A stretch of DNA of 35,617 nt from Desulfovibrio sp. (GTDB lineage Bacteria > Desulfobacterota > Desulfovibrionia > Desulfovibrionales > Desulfovibrionaceae): positions 1-35,617 of the forward strand of contig QZKZ01000089.1 of the NCBI GenBank assembly GCA_004796465.1, given 5' to 3'. The position numbers and the translations under genes were made by a program. The first letter of the stretch is position 1; every line of letters starts with the position of its first letter. The notes under the pieces are model-generated. The model made no database searches. It saw nothing but the letters and a program-made list of their open reading frames with translations, and was not told where the DNA came from. Below are positions 23,912-32,453 of this stretch, piece by piece.

Positions 23912-24994
23912 TTATCTCCCCCCCACCAGCCCGTTCACTGTTCCAGCAATTTCTTTGTAATCCAATACCCGGTCAGCCAACCCCGCATTGGCCACGGCCC
24001 CGGGCATGCCCCATACCACGCTTGTGGCCTCGTCCTGGGCAACGACGCATCCCCCCGCGCCCTTGATCTCATAGGTCCCGGACAAACCGTCATTGCCCAT
24101 GCCCGTCAGGATCAGGGCCAAAACGTCCCGGCCCAGGACCTTGGCCGCGCTGGCGAACAAATAATCCACCGAAGGCCGGAAACCGTTAATGGGCGGTTCG
24201 TCGTTCACGGCCAGGGTTGGAGATGGTGTGCCAAACTCCAGGGACAAATGCTTGCCCCCTGGCGCCACGTATATGCGGCCCGGTTCCAAGGGCTCTCCGT
24301 GTACGGCCTCGGCCGCCTTGTGGCGGCATTTGCCGTCCAGGCTCGCGGCCAGGAACGAGGTGAACTTCTCGGGCATGTGTTGGGCGATGAGCACGGGGAG
24401 GGTCGTGGCCTCGCATATCTCGGGCAGAATGTGGGCCAGCACCTTGGGCGCGCCCGTGGACCCACCCACCAGCACGGCTCTGAACCTGGTTGTACGCTTG
24501 GCAATGGGCACTGAGGCCTCCACCGGGCCGGGCCTGCGTTCATCTCCGGGCATGCTGGAAATAAGCCGCTTGGAAGAAAAATGCCTGACCTTGACCCGAA
24601 GTTGCCTTGCCAGGGAAGCCACGGAACTCTCCAAATCGGTGGTCCCGGGCCTGAGCACCACGTCAAAGGCCCCGGCCTCAAGCCCTTCAATGGCTAGCGC
24701 GGCGTCAGCGCTCGTGCGGCGGGCCACCAACACGACACCCATTTCGGGCCGGTCCGGGTGGGCTCGGGACAATTTGCGCATATCGTTCAGCGTGCCCACG
24801 GCCCCGGGTACGCTCACGTCCAGAATCACCACGTCCACATGCCGTTTCTCCAAGGAGGTGAGCAAACGCACGGGGTCCGCCACCACTTCGGCGACTTCCA
24901 TGTCCGCTTCCCGCGCCAGTTCCTCGGCCAAGGCGCGGCGCAATTCCTCGGAACGGTCCAGGATGATGGTGGCGACTGAATGTGTTTCGCGCAT
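23912..24994 (-). CDS. cheB: Chemotaxis methylesterase CheB with a degenerate receiver domain
   Basis: 360 residues: receiver (about 8-125), linker, and methylesterase domain (about 172-355). The Ser-His-Asp triad is visible as Ser179 (GGSTGAP), His206 (AQHMP) and Asp302 (TGMGNDG), so esterase/deamidase activity on chemoreceptors is expected. In the receiver the phospho-acceptor Asp59 (VILDVSVPG) remains, but the acidic pair of strand one is reduced to Asp13 (ILDRS), the Ser/Thr after strand four seems to be Ala91, and the conserved Lys of the KP motif is Arg115 (VVLRPG). GGGAG precedes the ATG at 24994. Divergent from parA; first in cheB-cheR. Confidence 0.93.
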   Translation of the reverse strand: MRETHSVATIILDRSEELRRALAEELAREADMEVAEVVADPVRLLTSLEKRHVDVVILDVSVPGAVGTLNDMRKLSRAHPDRPEMGVVLVARRTSADAALAIEGLEAGAFDVVLRPGTTDLESSVASLARQLRVKVRHFSSKRLISSMPGDERRPGPVEASVPIAKRTTRFRAVLVGGSTGAPKVLAHILPEICEATTLPVLIAQHMPEKFTSFLAASLDGKCRHKAAEAVHGEPLEPGRIYVAPGGKHLSLEFGTPSPTLAVNDEPPINGFRPSVDYLFASAAKVLGRDVLALILTGMGNDGLSGTYEIKGAGGCVVAQDEATSVVWGMPGAVANAGLADRVLDYKEIAGTVNGLVGGR

Positions 24995-25193
24995 GGTGCT
25001 CCCTGATGAACCGGAAAAGCCCGGGGGTCGAATCCGCTTGTTCCAATGCCCGGTCCTTCTATACCAAAGCTGGTCCCTGGGGAAGGCCCAAAAGGGGCTG
25101 CTGGACATGCGCGGCAATGAGCCGTTATATTGCCCCACCAACATATGAGGGATCGACGGATATTGTCCAGGACCGCCCTTGTATGGAGCGATT

Positions 25194-25964
25194 ATGAAAC
25201 GTGTGGCATTGGCCATAGAAAAGGGTGGCACGGGCAAGACCACCAGCGCCGTGCACTTGGCGCATGCTTTGGCCCTCATGGGGCGAAACGTGTTGCTCGT
25301 GGACACGGACACCCAGGACCAATGCGCGGCCCACTTGGGACTCAAGCAGTTCCAGCCCGGACTGGCCGAACTCATCCTGGGGGAGGTCACGCCGCGCCAG
25401 GCCGTTCTCAAGGCCAGGGACCGTCTCTATCTCTTGCCTGCCGGAGAGAAGCTCGACCAAGTCAAGGCCGGGTTGGACGATATCGCGGCGCGGGCTTCAT
25501 TGGAGACCCGTGAAATCCTGGCCCAGGCCTTGTCGTTCACCAGTTCCGGGAGCCTTGATTGGATCATCCTGGATACGGCCCCGGGCAGCGACGCCTTGCT
25601 GCTCAACGTGTTGCTTTTCGCTGATGTGGTGATCACCCCGGTGCCGCCGGAGATGCTCGCCATCCGAGGCATGATGCGCTTTTTCCGTACCCTGCGCCTG
25701 TTGGGACGCAGCGTGGACTACATCCTGCCCACCATCCACGACAAGCGGGTGAGCAAGACCCAGCGGATCATGGACAAGCTCAAAGAACGTTTTTCCGACA
25801 TCCTGCTCAATAAAATATCCTACACCTCGATGATTTCCGAGGCAGCGGGCGCGGGCCTGACTATCTTCGAGTACAAGCCCGGACACGGAGCGGCACAGGA
25901 GTACATTCATCTCGCTGAAACCATAGACAAGGAATCCCGGTCATGGAGGACGAACGCCGCATAG
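25194..25964 (+). CDS. ParA/MinD-type ATPase of the chemosensory operon
   Basis: 256 residues. Deviant Walker A KGGTGKTT near the N-terminus (residues 10-17), Walker A' VLLVDTDTQDQ, and Walker B LDWIILDTAPG mark a ParA-superfamily ATPase that dimerises on ATP and usually positions cargo. It sits at the head of an operon continuing with the STAS-like protein, cheA and cheW, which suggests that it helps to position a chemosensory array, as ParC-type ATPases do. GGAG precedes the ATG at 25194. The last 22 bases overlap the next gene. No ParB or replicon genes are nearby, which argues against plasmid partitioning. Confidence 0.9.
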   Translation: MKRVALAIEKGGTGKTTSAVHLAHALALMGRNVLLVDTDTQDQCAAHLGLKQFQPGLAELILGEVTPRQAVLKARDRLYLLPAGEKLDQVKAGLDDIAARASLETREILAQALSFTSSGSLDWIILDTAPGSDALLLNVLLFADVVITPVPPEMLAIRGMMRFFRTLRLLGRSVDYILPTIHDKRVSKTQRIMDKLKERFSDILLNKISYTSMISEAAGAGLTIFEYKPGHGAAQEYIHLAETIDKESRSWRTNAA

Positions 25965-26527
25965 ACACCGAGCCGGATGAGGCTTTTGAGGAAGTTCTCG
26001 GCGACGTGGACACCCATCCGTTGCTTTCGGGCGCGGACAAGACGCCTGCGGAACCCGCGCGGCCGCGTACCGTGGTGGCGGAAAAGCAGGATCACGCCGA
26101 GGTCGAGCCCCGGACACCTACAGGGGAAGTTCCCGCTGCAAGCGTTGAACCGCAGGTGGATTCGGGTTCCCTTGCCCTGGCCCGGTCCGGTGCGACGAGT
26201 CCCTTGGGCGGCAGTGGAGGTGTGCGCCTTTTTGAAGACGCCGGCCGCCAGGTGGCCGCCCTGACCCGCAAACCCGACCCAGGTCTGGCCCAGGAACTGC
26301 ACCACGCGCTCATGGACCGCCTGAGCCGGGGCATGCTCCGCTTTCGCCTGGACTTGGCCCAGTCCGGGGACTTGGACGGACCGGTCCTGGCCGTGGTCGC
26401 GGCTTTCGGCCGCTTGCTGGTCAAACACGGCGGAGACCTGGAAGTGATCAACGCCCCGGATCCCCTGTCCCTGCTGCTGGTCAAAGCGCCCCTTTCCGGC
26501 GTGAGAATAGCAAAAAACCGAGCCTGA
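25943..26527 (+). CDS. Acidic protein with a C-terminal STAS-like domain, chemosensory operon
   Basis: 194 residues. The N-terminal ~90 residues are acidic and Pro-rich, probably disordered (EDERRIDTEPDEAFEEV..). The C-terminal ~90 residues (QELHHALMDRLSRGMLRFRLDLAQSGDLDGPVLAVVAAFG, then LVKHGGDLEVINAPDPL) resemble a STAS/anti-sigma-antagonist fold: strand-LD-helix-GGDLEVINAP-helix. The usual DSSG is DLDGP here, so the phosphorylatable Ser seems to be missing. The gene overlaps parA by 22 bases and ends 10 bases before cheA, hence co-translated. It may bridge ParA and the CheA/CheW array; that is inference from position, and the STAS call is by eye. Confidence 0.7.
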   Translation: MEDERRIDTEPDEAFEEVLGDVDTHPLLSGADKTPAEPARPRTVVAEKQDHAEVEPRTPTGEVPAASVEPQVDSGSLALARSGATSPLGGSGGVRLFEDAGRQVAALTRKPDPGLAQELHHALMDRLSRGMLRFRLDLAQSGDLDGPVLAVVAAFGRLLVKHGGDLEVINAPDPLSLLLVKAPLSGVRIAKNRA

Positions 26528-26537
26528 GGAGGAAGGG

Positions 26538-29500
26538 TTGGACGACGTCCTGCTTGCCGAATTCAAGGCTGAAGCCGACGAACACCTCGTTGACCTGGAG
26601 GAAGGCTTCCTGGGATTGGAAGCCGATTCCAGCCGCCCTGATCCCGATCTGGTGGACCACCTGTTTCGTGCGGCCCATTCCCTTAAGGGGGGATCCGCTT
26701 TTCTCGGTTTGGACCACATCAGCGACCTGGCCCACGCCATGGAGCACTTGCTGTCCCTGGTCCGCAACAAGGAACTCCTGCCGGAGCGCCCACATATTGA
26801 TGCGCTTCTTGCGGGCGTGGACCTGCTCAAGGCCATGGTCGGCGAGCCCGGCAACCCGGCCCCGCCCCAAACCGAAGAGGTCAAGCAACGCCTTGAGCAA
26901 GTGATCACCGGCCCTGCGCCTTCTCCTCCCCAAGAGGTTCCGGCCCAATCATTGCCTGAAGAGGACGACCCGTATCCCTCGACCATGCCACCCGGCGCTG
27001 CCCTTCCTCCTGACCGGTCTCCAACCGATACGGCTGCGTCCCCTATTCCTTCAACGTCTTCCCGGATTGCCAAACCCTCCGGTCCCACTGATTTGGACGC
27101 CATGCTGTTGATGGAATTCCAGGCCGAGGCCGAGGACCACATCGCGGACATGGAGGAGTCGTTCCTGGCCCTGGAGGCCCAAGGCCTGGACCCGGATCCT
27201 GTTCTGGCGGAAAAGGTCTATCGCGCCGCCAATTCGATCAAGGGCGGTGCGGCCTTTGCCGGACTCTCCGCCATCGAGGACTTGGCCCATGCCATGGAAA
27301 GCCTTATCTCCACGGTCCGTAGCGGCCTGGTGACCCGATCGGCCCATGCCGACGCCTTGCTCGCGGGCATGGACCTGCTCAAAACCATGATCGCCGAGCC
27401 CACCCAAAGCCATGGAGTGGTCGCCGGACCCGTTATTGACGAACTCAAGCGCTTGCTCTCGACGCCCCAAGAAGCAACTACGCCCCTCGACACCGTGATG
27501 GCCCGGCAATCCGAGGCCACATCGCAGGATTCGGCTTCTCTCCCTGCAGCGAACCAACCGGTTCCACGTCCCGTCGAGCCGCCGCCCCCCGCGTCTTTGC
27601 CCCTGGAAGTCCCGGCAACGGTCCAGCCCCTGTCCCGGACAGAGCCTGGGGATCAAGAGCTGGAACACCACGCTTACATTTACAGCTTGAACATCGACTT
27701 ATCCAGGCTCGCGCCGTCGCTGACTCCTTCGGAACTGTTCGCCCGCTTGGACGGCAACGGTTCCGTGCTCAAGGCCTCTCTGGACCTGAACACCGATCCC
27801 CAGGATGGCGTTGGGCATTCCTTGGGCACCTTGACCTTGACCGCAACTTGGGCCGCCAACCTCTCGCCCCGGCAAGCCGCTGATTTGACCGGCCTCCTGC
27901 CCGAGGACTTTGTCATTGAGCAAGGAACGCGCATGGAAGCGCCCGTTCAGGAGCCCGCTCCGCCTGCCGACCCTCCGGTCCCACAGGAAACGAGAGCGGT
28001 CGAAGCGCCCGCGCACATCGACCGCAGCGGCACGGTGAGACTCAACGTGGCCTTGCTGGACAAGCTCATGGGTTTGGCCGGCGAACTGGTCCTGGTGCGC
28101 AACCAGCAACTGATCACCATCAAGACCGCCAAACTGGTGGACCGAGAAGCCGAACGGTCCCTGCGCGACATTATGCAGCGCCTGGACATCGTCACCACTG
28201 AACTACAGGAAACCATCATGCGCACGCGCATGCAACCCATCGGCAACGTCCTGGGCAAGCTGCCGCGAATTGTCCGCGACCTGGCGGCCCGGCTGCGCAA
28301 ACGCATACGCCTGACCATTTCCGGCAGTGAAGTCGAATTGGACAAGACTATCCTCGAGTCCCTGACCGATCCCTTGACCCACATCATCCGCAATTGCTGC
28401 GACCACGGCCTGGAACCCTTGGCTGAGCGAGAATCCCAGGGCAAGCCCCCCGATGGCAGGCTCAAGGTCAAAGCCTTTCACGAAGGCGGCCAGATCATCA
28501 TTGAAATCAAGGACGACGGCAGAGGCATGGACCCGGCCGATTTGCGGGCCAATGCCGTGGCCCGGGGCCTGAAATCCGAAGCGGAACTGGCCCAAATGAG
28601 CGACCGAGAAATCCTCGGCCTGATCATGTTGCCTGGGTTCTCAACCCTGGACACGGTGAGCGAGGTTTCGGGCCGGGGCGTGGGCATGGACGTGGTCAAA
28701 CACGCCATTGAAGAATTGGGCGGGTCCCTGGAAGTGGATTCCTGGCCCGGCCAAGGCTCCACCTTTACCCTGCGCTTGCCCCTGACCCTGGCCATCATCC
28801 CCTGCCTCATCGTTTCCGTGGGCAACCACCGCTTTGCCGTTCCCCAAGTGAATCTGGAAGAGCTGGTCACCCTGTACGACGACGAAGTGTTCACCCGCAT
28901 TGAAGTGGCGGGCAACCAAGAGGTATTCCGTTTGCGCGACCGGCTCCTGCCCCTGGTCCGCTTGCCCGAGATATTGGCCCGGCCCAAGCCTTTCAGCCGC
29001 GAGGTCAAGGCGGAGATCGCCGAGCACTACCGGCTGGCCAACCAAAACATGCGCCACGCCCTGGCCATGGCCAAGCTCAAGGACAGCGAAGCCGACCCCT
29101 TGACCGACTCCCTGCACTTTGCCGTGGTCAAGGTAGGGGCCGAGCGCTTCGGTCTGATCGTGGACCAAATTTTGGGCACCGAGGAGATCGTCGTCAAGCC
29201 CATGCACTCCGGGCTCAAATGGCTCAAGTGTTACTCGGGCGCCACGGTCATGGGCGACGGCTCCGTGGCCTTGATCCTGGATATTGAAGGCGTGGCCCAG
29301 CACGCCGGGGTGTTCCTGGACGTGAAAAAGGACGACAAACACCTGGCGCCCGCCACATCCAGCGCCTTTGACACACAAAGCGTGCTGCTGTTCAAGAACG
29401 GTCCGGACGAGCTGTTTTCCTTGGCCCTGCCCCTGATCAGGCGCATTGAAAAGATGCCCATATCCCAAGTGGACCGAATCGGGCCCAAGGAATTTATCAC

Positions 29501-30203
29501 CATTGAGGGCGTGTCCACCCGCATCCTCAGGCTGGAACACCTGCTCACGGTGTCCGCGCCCGAGATGCGCGAGGAGATGTTCCTGATCCTGCCCAAATTC
29601 GCGCCCAAGCCTTTCGGCATCCTCATGCGCGAGATCGTGGACATTGTGGAGCGGCCCATCTCCCTGAACACGGACAGCTACACCGAGGACGGCTTGCTCG
29701 GCACGGATGTGATCGACGGGAGGATCACGCTCTTCCCGGACATCTACCGCTTGGCGGAAAAGGCCGAACCCGAATGGTTCCAGGACCGGGGCCGCCTGGA
29801 CCCGCCGGGCAAGGTGCTGCTCATCGAGGACTCCCCCTTCATGCGCCACATGGTCCGCCGCTTTCTCGAGGCTGACGGCTACCAGGTGCTTGACGCGGAA
29901 AACGGCAAGGACGCTTTGGACATCCTGGCGGGCAACGAATTCGACGCAGTGGTTTCGGACATTGAGATGCCGGTCATGGACGGTCTGGATTTCATCCGCA
30001 CGGTGCGCGCCAAGCACCGGCGGCCCGACATCCCGGCCATGGCCCTGACCGCGCTCAAAAGCGACAAGGACCGCAACAACGCCCTGACCAGCGGCTTTGA
30101 CGAATACCACATCAAGATCGACCGGGAAGGTTTCCTGGAAATGGTGGCCGGACTCGTGGAAACGGGCCGCCGCAAGCTGGGAGGGCGTCCCCATGGATAC
30201 TGA
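26538..30203 (+). CDS. cheA: Hybrid chemotaxis kinase CheA with tandem Hpt domains, two CheW-like regions and a receiver
   Basis: 1221 residues from a TTG start preceded by GAGGAGGA. Domains: Hpt1 (about 1-115) with His47 (AAHSLKGGS); Hpt2 (about 183-300) in which the matching position is Asn232 (AANSIKGGA); Pro-rich linkers; a middle domain (about 375-460, HAYIYSLNIDLSR..); dimerisation (about 497-570); ATPase (about 590-745, HIIRNCCDHGLE N box, DDGRGMD, GRGVGMDVVK); CheW-like (about 745-890); a second CheW-like region (about 945-1065); receiver (about 1092-1210) with Asp1141 (SDIEMPVMDG). It autophosphorylates and passes phosphate to CheB or its own receiver; no separate CheY gene is present here. 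cheW overlaps its 3' end. Confidence 0.95.
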   Translation: MDDVLLAEFKAEADEHLVDLEEGFLGLEADSSRPDPDLVDHLFRAAHSLKGGSAFLGLDHISDLAHAMEHLLSLVRNKELLPERPHIDALLAGVDLLKAMVGEPGNPAPPQTEEVKQRLEQVITGPAPSPPQEVPAQSLPEEDDPYPSTMPPGAALPPDRSPTDTAASPIPSTSSRIAKPSGPTDLDAMLLMEFQAEAEDHIADMEESFLALEAQGLDPDPVLAEKVYRAANSIKGGAAFAGLSAIEDLAHAMESLISTVRSGLVTRSAHADALLAGMDLLKTMIAEPTQSHGVVAGPVIDELKRLLSTPQEATTPLDTVMARQSEATSQDSASLPAANQPVPRPVEPPPPASLPLEVPATVQPLSRTEPGDQELEHHAYIYSLNIDLSRLAPSLTPSELFARLDGNGSVLKASLDLNTDPQDGVGHSLGTLTLTATWAANLSPRQAADLTGLLPEDFVIEQGTRMEAPVQEPAPPADPPVPQETRAVEAPAHIDRSGTVRLNVALLDKLMGLAGELVLVRNQQLITIKTAKLVDREAERSLRDIMQRLDIVTTELQETIMRTRMQPIGNVLGKLPRIVRDLAARLRKRIRLTISGSEVELDKTILESLTDPLTHIIRNCCDHGLEPLAERESQGKPPDGRLKVKAFHEGGQIIIEIKDDGRGMDPADLRANAVARGLKSEAELAQMSDREILGLIMLPGFSTLDTVSEVSGRGVGMDVVKHAIEELGGSLEVDSWPGQGSTFTLRLPLTLAIIPCLIVSVGNHRFAVPQVNLEELVTLYDDEVFTRIEVAGNQEVFRLRDRLLPLVRLPEILARPKPFSREVKAEIAEHYRLANQNMRHALAMAKLKDSEADPLTDSLHFAVVKVGAERFGLIVDQILGTEEIVVKPMHSGLKWLKCYSGATVMGDGSVALILDIEGVAQHAGVFLDVKKDDKHLAPATSSAFDTQSVLLFKNGPDELFSLALPLIRRIEKMPISQVDRIGPKEFITIEGVSTRILRLEHLLTVSAPEMREEMFLILPKFAPKPFGILMREIVDIVERPISLNTDSYTEDGLLGTDVIDGRITLFPDIYRLAEKAEPEWFQDRGRLDPPGKVLLIEDSPFMRHMVRRFLEADGYQVLDAENGKDALDILAGNEFDAVVSDIEMPVMDGLDFIRTVRAKHRRPDIPAMALTALKSDKDRNNALTSGFDEYHIKIDREGFLEMVAGLVETGRRKLGGRPHGY

Positions 30204-30693
30204 TCGCTCCGGCATAAAGGCCATTGCTGAAAAGGCCAAGCAGTTCTGCACGTTCTGGCTATCGGGCCGTCTCTTGGGCGTGGACATCCTCCATGTCAAG
30301 GAGGTCAATCCGGAAGCGGAATTCACCACCATTCCCCATGCCCCGGACGAGGTCATTGGTTTTGTCAACATCCGGGGGCAAATCCACCTCATCCTCGACC
30401 TGAAGCGGGTTTTGGGACTGCCTTCCATTGCGACCGGAGAAAAGAGCCGCTTGGTCCTGTTCAAACCCTCCGTGGGCGAGGCTTTTGGCGTGCAAGTCGA
30501 CCAGATCGGCGACGTGGTGGAGGTCCCTGAATCAACCCTGGAAGCAGGAGCAGTGATTCAAGACGAACTGCGGCCCGAGGACAACGTAGACATCAGTGAC
30601 CTTATATCAGGCGTCTGCCGCCTGGAGAGCACCTTGCTGCTGGTGGTCAACGCCCGCAACCTCTTGGCCGCCGTGGACCACGCCCCTAAATAG
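30193..30693 (+). CDS. cheW: CheW scaffold protein
   Basis: 166 residues, one CheW SH3-like domain: QFCTFWLSGRLLGVDILHVKEV, TTIPHAPDEVIGFVNIRGQIHLILDLKRVLGL and VDQIGDVVEVPES are the standard strands including the NIRG/DLKR motifs that bind receptors and CheA. The ATG at 30193 overlaps the cheA stop by 11 bases and has GGGAGG upstream. It couples chemoreceptors to CheA at the membrane. No methyl-accepting receptor gene is in the window, so the input is unknown. Confidence 0.95.
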   Translation: MDTDRSGIKAIAEKAKQFCTFWLSGRLLGVDILHVKEVNPEAEFTTIPHAPDEVIGFVNIRGQIHLILDLKRVLGLPSIATGEKSRLVLFKPSVGEAFGVQVDQIGDVVEVPESTLEAGAVIQDELRPEDNVDISDLISGVCRLESTLLLVVNARNLLAAVDHAPK

Positions 30694-30769
30694 TCCGCCT
30701 TCTTGTTTCACAGGGAAAAACAGGCTATGCCTCTGCCAACTTCCACCCGTCACCAGGGAGAGCGTTGCC

Positions 30770-31213
30770 ATGGAGATGAACACCTTTGCCCAAAGCTGGT
30801 TCATTAGCGTTGTCCCCTCGGTCTTGGCCGACGCCATGCTTGTCTTGTCCGTCATCAAGACCACCGGCGTTCTCGCTCGATTGAATGGCGAGATATCCGG
30901 CCACAGCGACCTGTCGCTGGTGCGCGGAACCATCAACCTCTCCATGCTGCTGGCGATCATCTATCTGGTGCTTGTGGCCGGAGCCCTGGTAGCCCTTATC
31001 CTTTCCGTGACCATATGGAACATGCCCATTTTTCTCGCCTCATGTCACATGGGTTTGTTCGGCATACTGACCCTGCCCTTGGGTTTCATCGGCAAGGAGC
31101 AGGAAAAAAAGGTGCGCAAGCTCGAGGTTACGGCGCAGGACCCTGATGTGGCCGAGACTTATGAACGCTGGCTGGTGCAATGGAACCAGCCCAGGATTCA
31201 GTTGCCTGACTAG
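30770..31213 (+). CDS. Small membrane protein of unknown function
   Basis: 147 residues with about three hydrophobic segments (roughly 8-32, 55-80 and 83-106) and a charged cytoplasm-like tail (GKEQEKKVRKLEVTAQDPDVAETYERWLVQWNQ). CAGGGAG precedes the ATG at 30770; a second ATG two codons later is possible. It lies 76 bases after cheW on the same strand and may be the last gene of that operon. No family is recognised. Confidence 0.7.
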   Translation: MEMNTFAQSWFISVVPSVLADAMLVLSVIKTTGVLARLNGEISGHSDLSLVRGTINLSMLLAIIYLVLVAGALVALILSVTIWNMPIFLASCHMGLFGILTLPLGFIGKEQEKKVRKLEVTAQDPDVAETYERWLVQWNQPRIQLPD

Positions 31214-31243
31214 CCCTTGGCGTCCTTGTTGGTGAGCACTCAA

Positions 31244-31279
31244 CAAAAGCGCCCGCCTTGGCTCATGCTCAAGGCGGGC
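31244..31279 (-). terminator. Terminator of the mscS-hemolysin III unit
   Basis: GCCCGCCTTG/CAAGGCGGGC stem (31251-31279), followed on the minus strand by GCTTTTGTTG. On the plus strand no T-run follows, though the stem could still pause transcription from the chemosensory side. Confidence 0.65.
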
Positions 31280-31310
31280 GGTTGTGTTGGGTTTGAAGCG
31301 CGAGCCCTGG

Positions 31311-32441
31311 TTATTGGCTCGGCGGCACAAAGGTCTCTGGAGCTTCGCCCGGCATGGTCTCCACGTAGAGCGATGTGCTGGGGAAGGCGAAATCGCTGCC
31401 CGCGCCAAGCACGATGTCCATGATCTTGTAGGCCAACTCTTCCTTGATCTGCAGCCAGTCACCCCAGACCGTGGTCTTGGTGAAGCAATACAGCATGATG
31501 TCGATGGACGAGTCGGAGAACGCGTCAATGCGAACAAAAGTAGACACTGCCGGAGGCTTGGCAAAGTCGTCGTTGTTCAGGATGTATTCTTCGAGTTGAT
31601 CGCGGATCGTGCGCAGTTGCTCAATGGTGGTGGAGTACTTGACCCCGATTTTCCAATAGATGCGGCGGTGGGTCATTGCCGAGAAGTTGGTCACCGCGTT
31701 GTCCGAGAGCAGGGCATTGGGCACGTACACCGGGGCCTTGTCAAAGCGGCGCACCAGGGTCGAACGAAAGCCGATGGTCTCCACCGTGCCTTCCACCACG
31801 CCGTCCACCTTGATCCAGTCGCCCTTGTAGTAGCGCTTTTCCGCCAAAATCAGGATGCCGGAGATCAGGTTCTTGAACAGGTCTTGCGCGCCCAAGGCCA
31901 CGGCCACACCGAGCAGGCCAAGACCGGCCAGGATGGGCCCGATCTGGATGCCCCACAGCTCAAGGATGGTTGCCGCGCCGATAAAGATCAGGGCTACTCG
32001 GATCGCCTTGATCAACCAGTCCACCATGGATGGGGTGAACACCTTTTCCAGTTTGCGCAGCAGTGCGGACAGCGGCTTGACCAAGCGCACCAGGCCCCAA
32101 AAAATAGCGACCACGATCATGGACTTGACCACCTTGTCGCCGATCACCGCACCCGTGCCGTCCAGAGGCAATATCTCCACGGCCAGGAACACGCCGAGCA
32201 CCATGGGCAGCAAACGGATCGGCGCTTCCAGGCAGTCGAACACCTGGTCGTCCAGGGTTGTTTTGGTCCGTTTGGTGATGCTCTTGAGCCGGTTGACGAT
32301 GAACCGGGTAATCAGCTTGCGCAGCAGCAAGAACAGCACCAGAACCAACAGGGCCAGCAATATGCTGCCGATGTCGATCCCCCAAACGCCCTCTTGCCAG
32401 ACCTCTTTGACTTCGCTCCAGAACCTTTCATACCACGGCAT
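31311..32441 (-). CDS. MscS-family mechanosensitive channel
   Basis: 376 residues. Several N-terminal membrane helices (LLALLVLVLFLLL, LLPMVLGVFLAVEI, SMIVVAIFWGLV, VALIFIGAATIL) precede the pore helix and signature (GPILAGLGLLGVAVALGAQDLFKNLISGILILAEKRYYKGDWI), then the beta domain (GTVETIGFRSTLVRRFDKAPVYVPN) and alpha/beta tail (NFSAMTHRRIYWKIGVKY). It releases solutes on hypo-osmotic shock. About 376 residues makes it a little longer than E. coli MscS, with extra helices. It begins 12 bases after the hemolysin III-like gene, so the two are probably cotranscribed. Confidence 0.94.
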   Translation of the reverse strand: MPWYERFWSEVKEVWQEGVWGIDIGSILLALLVLVLFLLLRKLITRFIVNRLKSITKRTKTTLDDQVFDCLEAPIRLLPMVLGVFLAVEILPLDGTGAVIGDKVVKSMIVVAIFWGLVRLVKPLSALLRKLEKVFTPSMVDWLIKAIRVALIFIGAATILELWGIQIGPILAGLGLLGVAVALGAQDLFKNLISGILILAEKRYYKGDWIKVDGVVEGTVETIGFRSTLVRRFDKAPVYVPNALLSDNAVTNFSAMTHRRIYWKIGVKYSTTIEQLRTIRDQLEEYILNNDDFAKPPAVSTFVRIDAFSDSSIDIMLYCFTKTTVWGDWLQIKEELAYKIMDIVLGAGSDFAFPSTSLYVETMPGEAPETFVPPSQ

Positions 32442-32453
32442 GTGCGCCCCCCT

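Noticed and set aside
25113-25134. Inverted repeat GGCAAT/ATTGCC between cheB and parA as an operator
   Set aside because: Six-base arms with a 10-base gap are expected by chance in a 200-base interval.
25194-25964. parA as a sign of a plasmid or integrated element
   Set aside because: No ParB, parS cluster, replication or integration gene nearby, and it overlaps a gene leading into cheA.
28641-30464. 607-codon open frame opposite cheA
   Set aside because: It runs antisense to clear CheA domains; its His/Gly/Val/Gln-rich composition is what the complement of GC-biased codons gives. No domain is visible.
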